Shown: piece by piece, positions 58,301-64,000 of the stretch
Numbering within the stretch: the stretch's first letter is position 1
Layout: each line of letters begins with the position of its first letter
Origin: Cornus controversa
Taxonomy: Eukaryota > Streptophyta > Magnoliopsida > Cornales > Cornaceae
Length of the DNA: 64,000 nucleotides
Assembly: GCA_026545225.1 (NCBI GenBank)
Contig: CM048845.1
Coordinates: forward strand, 98,600,533 to 98,664,532
Direction of reading: 5' to 3'
Program-made: the position numbers and the translations under genes
The notes under the pieces: model-generated
The model's database searches: none
The model's input: the letters and a program-made list of their open reading frames with translations, nothing else
What the model was told of the DNA's origin: nothing

Positions 58301-61300
58301 ATTGGAAAATTTTCTGAACTGCAACAGAATGAGAAAAAATATTCATAGTAACAATTCATTTTACTGCTTTACATAGTTGATACTCCAGCTACAAATTGCA
58401 AATTGCTCGAGAGTTGATACTCCAATTGTAAACTTACCATTTCTTGAAGAGTGACTTGGCGTATCATAAATAAAACATATTAAACATTTGAATTTCATTG
58501 GTCAGAGATCAGTGTAGTGAAACCATTATCAACATGATGTCCAGAAACTATGCTACATGATAAAGAAGCTACATCTTATAACACAGTGCAAGTTCTAGTT
58601 GACTAATTGATTAATCGTCTGAGAAAAAAAAAACATTTATTTCACAATTTTACTAAAGTAAAAGGCTACGCATAAGGATATGAGATTCAGGAAAATCACT
58701 ACATTGTAAGTTCTAAAACCTATCTATCTCCAAACTTCCATACAGTAGTACCAAAAAAATCTAGAAATTTCTAAAACTTCACTTATTTTACTACATTCAT
58801 GATTTCACTCACCATAATGTCTGAACATCTTTATCCTATTGTGTGTGTGTAAAATTACTAAAGAACCTTATCTGATGCAGTGTAGCCCAGCATCTTTGAT
58901 GATGTTCATTGACATAGGGTAAAGAAGAAAGCTCTGAAAAACAGATCTATAAAATTGTGGAATTCTCTCTCTGTTATAATATTTATCAATTTATTACATA
59001 TAATTTCTTTGCTAGGGTTCTTTTTTCTCCCAAATTGCATGTCTCTTATTCCATAATCTTCATGCATACTTTTTTTTTTCTGGTAAGTAACACACATGCC
59101 CACGCCCACTGTTACCCCTTAAGGGGGACTTGAACCTGGACCTTTCACTTGGAAAGTAGAGGAGTTTCCACCAGAGCTAAGCTCTTGGTGTTCAATTTTC
59201 CTGTATACTTGACCATTTTAAATGTAAAATAGATCTCCAAATGAATTCTACAATATTATAACCCACAATTTTATACTTCCAAAATTTTGTCCAACTGAAA
59301 AGGCCAGACTAAACACAGTAGCTTTAATTTCTAAAGAAAAATCAATATCACCATTGCTCTGCAAGTTCAAAATTAGGGTGAAGTTCACAAAACACCCCTG
59401 TAGTATGCAAATAGTGAGTATCACACCCCTCCTGTTCTAAAAACAACCCCCACCTAACGATTTGGTTCAAATAGATCCATTCTGTCCATCTCCTGTTAAC
59501 AGAGAGGTAAAATTACCTAAAACATATGTAAAAAAAAAACTCAACCACAACTGGCAACCCACGTCTCTCTCTCTCGCTCTACATTTATGTCTCTCCATCT
59601 CTTGTTCACATCACCACTGCACCGAAGATGCATTGCCGGCAACAATTGGATAGCTCACTCATAATCCCATATATACACACACATTGTCTCTGCACATACA
59701 CACACATATTTATGAAATGGAAACACTTCCTAATCCATTTAATGGAGGTTGAACAGATATTGGAGAAGAGCCTTGACGGTGCAATCACAAACAAAAATCT
59801 TCTCCCTGCACAAATTTTCTCTCTCCTCCAAACAGCAAACTTGCCGGGAAACATTGTTTCTTCTCTCTTTTGATTTCGTGAACTGATCATCGAATTTATA
59901 CAGCACTCAGTTATCTATAAAACATATATATATATATATCTTTATATATATAATAATTACCAGCCTTGATCTTCTTCGATGGATGATTGTATGTATAGTG
60001 ACGAAGATTATTGTTATTCCGATTGAGACTCGCTGGACGGACTCAGAGAATGGAGAGTCCAATTTGCAGTAGATCCCTCCGAAAGTTCCTTCCAGTAAGG
60101 TACTTGATAAATATATACATACATATATATAAATATACGCAAAATTTCGTTTCAGTATAATTGTTTCCGATGTTTGTGAAGCTTTTGATTGTCTCAGTTT
60201 GCTCCAATTCTCTCTCTAACCATATCGTTCTCTCTCTAACAAGTTGGAGTTTTTTATGTGCGGCACTAGGTTTTGTTTAGGTGATCTCGAATTTGTCATT
60301 ATGGTAGTCAGTAGTGTATATTATTCTAGTGTATTCGTTGATTTTAGAGGTTTAGTGATTGAATTGGTGGCAAATCCCTGGTTATGGTTGTGAAATAGAA
60401 TTCTTGTTTTTAGGGTTATAGCTTTGTAAAAGAATTAGCTACTCTTTAATGGATGAAGAAGGTCTGATTGTATCAGCTGATTCAAATTGTTGTTTACCTG
60501 ATCGAGAGAGAGCGCGGGGGGGGGGGGGGGAGTCTGAGAGAGATTATATATACGTGTCACGTGTGTGTGTACAAATACAGCCAGGGCATTTTCTAAATAA
60601 GAAAGGGCAATTTTGTCTTTAAACATAAAGCCCACCTCACATGCTGGTCACGTGACCAATTTAATGGCTATTCTCTGACGGATCTTTAACGAAAGGTACT
60701 AAGTTGCACAAATTATTCAAAATGTATTGGAGTTATATGCACAATTGATACGAGAGGGGTGTGATACGCACAAAATCTATTCTACAAGGGTGTTTTGTGA
60801 ACTTCATCCTTCAAAATTATGACGAGTAATGTTAAGGGACCTACTATATGCTGCCATCTAAGACTCTAACTTAATATCCATCTGTCCTGGCAGTAAAATA
60901 AGAAAAGGCATAAATCCTTGCACTTATAACACCAAAGACCAACAACCTCTATTATGGCTTGATGAAAATATCAGAAAACCAGACTATCCATATTATATGG
61001 CCATTCAAATTTAACTCGTGATCTCTGCATGTTTTTATTCTAGCACAGTCATTAGCAAGATCTTCAACACAGGAAAGAGATCAAAAAGAGCAAGTATTGT
61101 TAAGCCAAGTATTTCGAGAAAGAAGAAAGTGTATACTTACTCATATGTGTTATCTACAACAAGCCAACATCCAGCATCTCTGCAGAGATCCGAAATCCTC
61201 TACTTGACAGAAATGAAACTAAAAATTAGAGGATTCAACAAAAATTTAAAACTAAGAAGGGGAAAAAAGGTCATTCTCAGCACTGAATTGACAATGAGTA

Positions 61301-61325
61301 ATAAGCTTCATGACGCACGACAACA

Positions 61326-61360
<35 letters not shown>

Positions 61361-63663
61361 GAGAGAGAGAGAGAAAGACCTTGAGAAGAGGCTCCGGGAT
61401 GTAGGTTCCAGATGGGTTGCCAGGATTGACAACAGTAACAAGCTTTGGCATTGGTTTAGTCTCCCGTAAAGTTTTTTCTAACCAGTCTGAACATCAACAA
61501 AATACTTGATAAATGTTCAACATAAATATCCATAAGCTAGGAAGAATCTGTAGTTTTTTATTTCTTTGCAGCCATGCCTTACTATCATGAAATAATAATC
61601 AATTTTCAATACTTTTATTACAACAGTATATTATGGTTGCATCATAGACGCACCTGTGCATCAAAGCATCTATTACTTGACAAATTACTAGACTAGTTTC
61701 CTGATGAATTTCGAGATAAGATATTGACAGCACACATTTTTGCACATACAATGCAGAAACATCTGGAAATGTGCTTCCACAAGAAGTTTAGAATTTGCCA
61801 GCAATGCCTGAACCACTGAATTACTATCACGTAAATCATTACATAGTGTTGGTCCCGCCTATGCAGAGTGCTGGGAGGGCTAGATTGCAGAGATACCAAA
61901 CCTTTGACATTATTTTTGTACAAAGTAGCTACTTAGATTCAAACCCACATTTTCATACTTTTCAACCCAAGCATATACTGCCCCATAAAAATAAATAAAA
62001 ATAATAAAAGTTGGCTCAAGCATCAAATTATAATTCAGCAATTCAAATTTCAAAGTGGAAGCCCACAATGCTTGTTGCATAAACATCGCAAAAAGACCTT
62101 CCTCTATACAATAACAATTTAAATTATTTAAGTCAAACTATTTAACCATTAATTGGTGCAGTGGTAACAAGTAACAACTCAGGTTGTTAAGAATGAGAAC
62201 ATGGTTTTAAGTCTGAAGACAGCCAATTTGTACAAGTAATACCAAAGAATATATCTAAATAACTATAACCAGTTCGCCCTATCTGGACCCTCGATTAACC
62301 AGGACAAACACTGACTAATTACCTGTTAGGTATATGAAATTATTTCGGTATCCAAGTCAGTTGGGAAAATCCTCAACAAGAACTAGAATAAGGAAAAGAA
62401 TTGTAATATTTTTCAGGGTAAATCCTCATATGCAGTGAACAGTTTATAAAGCTTCTAACCTGCATCTGGATGAAGTGTCTTTGGACTACCAGGACCCACC
62501 AGAATGTTAGTAACACCAGTCATCTGGAATGACATGTATGCGTTGAAGTAGTATGGTGCAAACATAACTACGGAATCCCCAGCATCACACAATGTAAGAA
62601 CTAAATTCACAAATGCCTGCAATTAAATGGGTGAAAAAAATTCCTTAGAATTTTGAGAGAATGGGTGGAATTTGACAAATTTAGCCACATGAAGAAATGA
62701 AAATATTCTAATTCAAAAAACCGTGAAAAATATAGTGAAAGGTAAAAATCATCCCTTGCTGATAAAATGCTGAGAGATTGTGAACCAAAGAGAATATACA
62801 AGATCGCGTTTCAGATATATGGAAACTTTAGTCCAGAAAATTGCCAAAAGAGTGAAGAATGCAACATAATTACATGTACGGGAGGAATACCAAACACATA
62901 TACACACATGCACCCATTTTTTATTACTACATATGGCTTTCAATTTTACCTTCTGCATTCCGGTCTACTAAAATCTGCAGGGGAGTTCTTCCCTGTCACT
63001 TGTAAAATCATAACATCTAAAAGATTCATACGAAATTAGGATGAGAAGTTGAAACCGCCATAAGAAAAAAATGGGCTATCTTAGGTACATTTAGTTCTCT
63101 GTTCTTAAGGAAATTATGCACCATAACGCCCAGTTTGCATCTTAATCAAAGCATTGCAGTTTGCTACTAGAGGGGCAATGACCATACTGAGAAATAGTTT
63201 AAATGAGGTTTCTAACAGGTTAGCAAGAAGAACACATTATCAAGAGAAAGACAAGCGCATTTGATCATAACAACTACAAGGAACCAAGAACACTAAAGCT
63301 TGCGGATATGCACAATGAGTTGCAGCTAATTGTGGGCTAACACCTAATCAAGAGAAAAGGAAGTGTGTTTGACATTAATTACTACAAGGAACCAAGAGAT
63401 ACAAGGCTTGCTTAGATGCACAGTAAGGCCTCGAGCTACCTCTGGGTGTTTCACTCCTCACTACATCCCCTCGTATAACACAAAAGTATGTCTAATGCGT
63501 ATCTTAAACCCTCCTGTTTAACCATGGTAACTTCCCAGAAACCAACCAATCTTTTTGCTACCTCACACGAAAAGAAAACAACATCAAAAGGAGGCATGCT
63601 CACCTGATTTGCACCTGCAGTAACCATCACTGAAGATTTGCATAACTTGTTTTCTTGACGCAA
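55344..63663 (-). CDS. VAS1: VAS1/ISS1-type aromatic aminotransferase, 3' six exons (5' end outside window)
   Basis: Minus-strand exons: 63604-63663, 62460-62616, 61380-61486, 61141-61199, 58086-58194, 55344-55796. All introns are GT..AG and phases agree, giving 314 residues with no stop. It is a fold-type I pyridoxal-phosphate enzyme: SSVMVTAGANQ, then NPGNPSGTY, DNTYEYFMYDG, FSFSKAYGMMGWRVGY (the Lys that binds the cofactor), KGGEGAIYLWAKLP and YVRISFGG (the Arg that binds the substrate carboxylate). VAS1 returns indole-3-pyruvate to tryptophan with methionine as amino donor, limiting auxin and ethylene precursors; this role is inferred from similarity. About 80 N-terminal residues are missing beyond base 64000. 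Introns are 0.15-2.9 kb and rich in insertions. Confidence 0.85.
56101..56371 (+). mobile_element. Very small LTR retrotransposon (SMART/TRIM type)
   Basis: 271 bp. A short left LTR (about 56101-56152, AGCTTGATATGCATTGTTGA) is followed by a perfect primer site TGGTATCAGAGC (56153-56164), an interior of about 135 bp, a purine tract (GAGGGAGGG) and a right LTR (56302-56371) ending TGTTCTAACA. The left LTR has lost its last 20 bases or so. It lies in the last intron of the aminotransferase gene, antisense. Confidence 0.75.
56493..56602 (-). mobile_element. tRNA-derived SINE
   Basis: Read on the minus strand it has an A-box-like GACCTGGGTGGTA and a B box GGTTCAAGCC (about 56527-56536), spaced as in tRNA-derived SINEs. 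It is in the same intron. Confidence 0.65.
57067..57377 (+). mobile_element. Very small LTR retrotransposon, same family as 56101
   Basis: 311 bp. Left LTR 57067-57139 (TTATAGAGCTTGATATACAT .. TCTAACA), primer site TAGTATCAGAG (57140-57150), interior of about 150 bp, purine tract CAAGGGAGGG, right LTR 57304-57377 (TGTTAGAGCTTACTATATAT .. TCTAATA). Flanks GCAAG (57062-57066) and GTAAG (57378-57382) differ by one transition. LTRs of 73-74 bp are at the lower limit known for LTR elements. Confidence 0.8.
58290..59075. other. Intron sequence, nothing recognised
   Basis: Part of the 2.9-kb intron between exons 58086-58194 and 61141-61199. AT-rich; a TTGATACTCCARY tandem occurs at about 58377 and 58415. 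No other feature. Confidence 0.4.
59080..59195 (-). mobile_element. tRNA-derived SINE
   Basis: Minus strand: A-box-like TTAGCTCTGGTGG and B box GGTTCAAGTCC (about 59125-59135), ending in a GTGTGTTACTTACCAG tail like the other SINEs here, then a T-rich tract. Confidence 0.65.
59376..60809 (+). mobile_element. Pack-MULE-like element carrying an ARIADNE exon
   Basis: 1,434 bp with inverted ends GGGTGAAGTTCACAAAACAC and GTGTTTTGTGAACTTCATCC; similarity extends about 60 bp (TATCACACCCCTC). The 10 bases TTCAAAATTA flank both sides (59366-59375, 60810-60819), equivalent to a 9-bp Mutator duplication with one ambiguous base. Inside are a captured RBR E3 ligase exon and surrounding non-coding sequence, no transposase, and a run of 15 G (60516-60530). 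It sits in an intron of the aminotransferase gene, with the captured exon antisense to that gene. Confidence 0.85.
59979..60099 (+). pseudogene. Captured first exon of an ARIADNE-type RBR E3 ubiquitin ligase
   Basis: From an ATG at 59979 the sequence reads MDDCMYSDEDYCYSD, a stop, then DSLDGL; after a one-base shift it continues ENGESNLQ, a stop (TAG where Trp is expected), then IPPKVPSSK, and ends at a donor AGTAAG|GTACTT (60099/60100). This acidic start followed by SLDGL and a PxxxPSSKV segment matches the N-terminus of plant ARIADNE proteins, which ubiquitinate targets with an RBR domain. The RBR domain itself is absent. Two stops and a frameshift make it non-coding. Confidence 0.72.
61328..61375. 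repeat. Compound microsatellite at a splice donor
   Basis: (AC)n(AT)n(AG)n on the plus strand. The AG end abuts the donor of exon 61380-61486; on the transcribed strand the intron begins GTCTTTCTCTCTC. Confidence 0.85.
62150..62240 (+). repeat. Degenerate tRNA-derived SINE-like sequence
   Basis: ATTGGTGCAGTGGTAAC resembles a pol III A box and GGTTTTAAGTCTG a mutated B box about 45 bp later. No target duplication was found. Confidence 0.4.
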
Positions 63664-64000
63664 CTGCAAATAAAGAAAAATAATTTCATACGAATGAGAA
63701 GAAAAGAAAACTTCAGTTGCCCATTGATATGGTAGATAGGGAATTCAGATTATACGTGTAGATGCCATCCCACATATACCAGGAACCAAAACCCAACTGG
63801 CAAAGTCCTCAGCGGTATTGATTTGATGAAACCCAACAATAATATGACACTACTGTATATTCAATTAAAAGTTGCAATGGTAAACAATAGAACCATGAAT
63901 CTCACTGTACCAAGTCTGGCAGTGTTTAACCTTTCTAAGAAACCATTCCTTCAAACCACAACACAAGTCTTTAACAGGAAACATTAGAATCAGTTGATTA
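63664..64000. other. Intron of the aminotransferase gene
   Basis: No frame here matches the missing N-terminal part of the enzyme, so the upstream exon(s) lie outside the window. Confidence 0.5.

Overview
The window looks like AT-rich nuclear DNA of a flowering plant, most likely a eudicot. The evidence is two intron-rich host genes of plant type, plant LINE, Copia, CACTA, hAT and Mutator-like elements, and many tRNA-derived SINEs and very small LTR elements. No bacterial, viral or organellar gene set is present. I could not name the species from the sequence.

Host genes. Only two host genes are well supported, both on the minus strand. (1) An RBM7-like RRM protein (20757-25092) has four coding exons that join in frame to 194 residues; its 3.1-kb first intron holds a SINE and a 4 x 65-bp tandem repeat. 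(2) The 3' part of a VAS1/ISS1-type aromatic aminotransferase (55344-63663) has six exons that join in frame to 314 residues; its N-terminal exon(s) lie beyond the right edge. Its introns carry two tiny LTR elements, several SINE copies and a gene-fragment-carrying Mutator-like element.

Transposon layout, left to right: a fold-back Mutator-like element (561-2129) inside a 63-bp tandem array, itself split by a hAT-type MITE; a decayed Copia element (3684-10167) split by a complete TRIM (8065-8651); a Mutator-like element (10585-11853) carrying two spliced exons of a histidine-phosphotransfer (HPt/AHP) gene; a palindromic MITE inside a tandem duplication (12091-12464); a tandem TRIM-like element (14102-15530); a composite Mutator-like region with nested MITEs (15620-18762); the RBM7-like gene; a second Copia element (25958-32505); a Tourist-like MITE (33453-33831); a long minus-strand L1-type LINE (35018-39460); a 2.5-kb non-autonomous hAT-like element (39635-42165); an inverted pair of gypsy-type LTR segments (43276-47250); a CACTA remnant and a gag-like transposon-protein remnant (50453-52330); then the aminotransferase gene.

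Most notable: two separate Mutator-like elements have each captured parts of a host regulatory gene. One carries HPt exons with intact splice sites and an unbroken frame, but with the phospho-accepting histidine position occupied by isoleucine. The other carries the first exon of an ARIADNE-type RBR E3 ligase with in-frame stops. The target-site duplications quoted were read directly from the sequence and set most element boundaries to the base.
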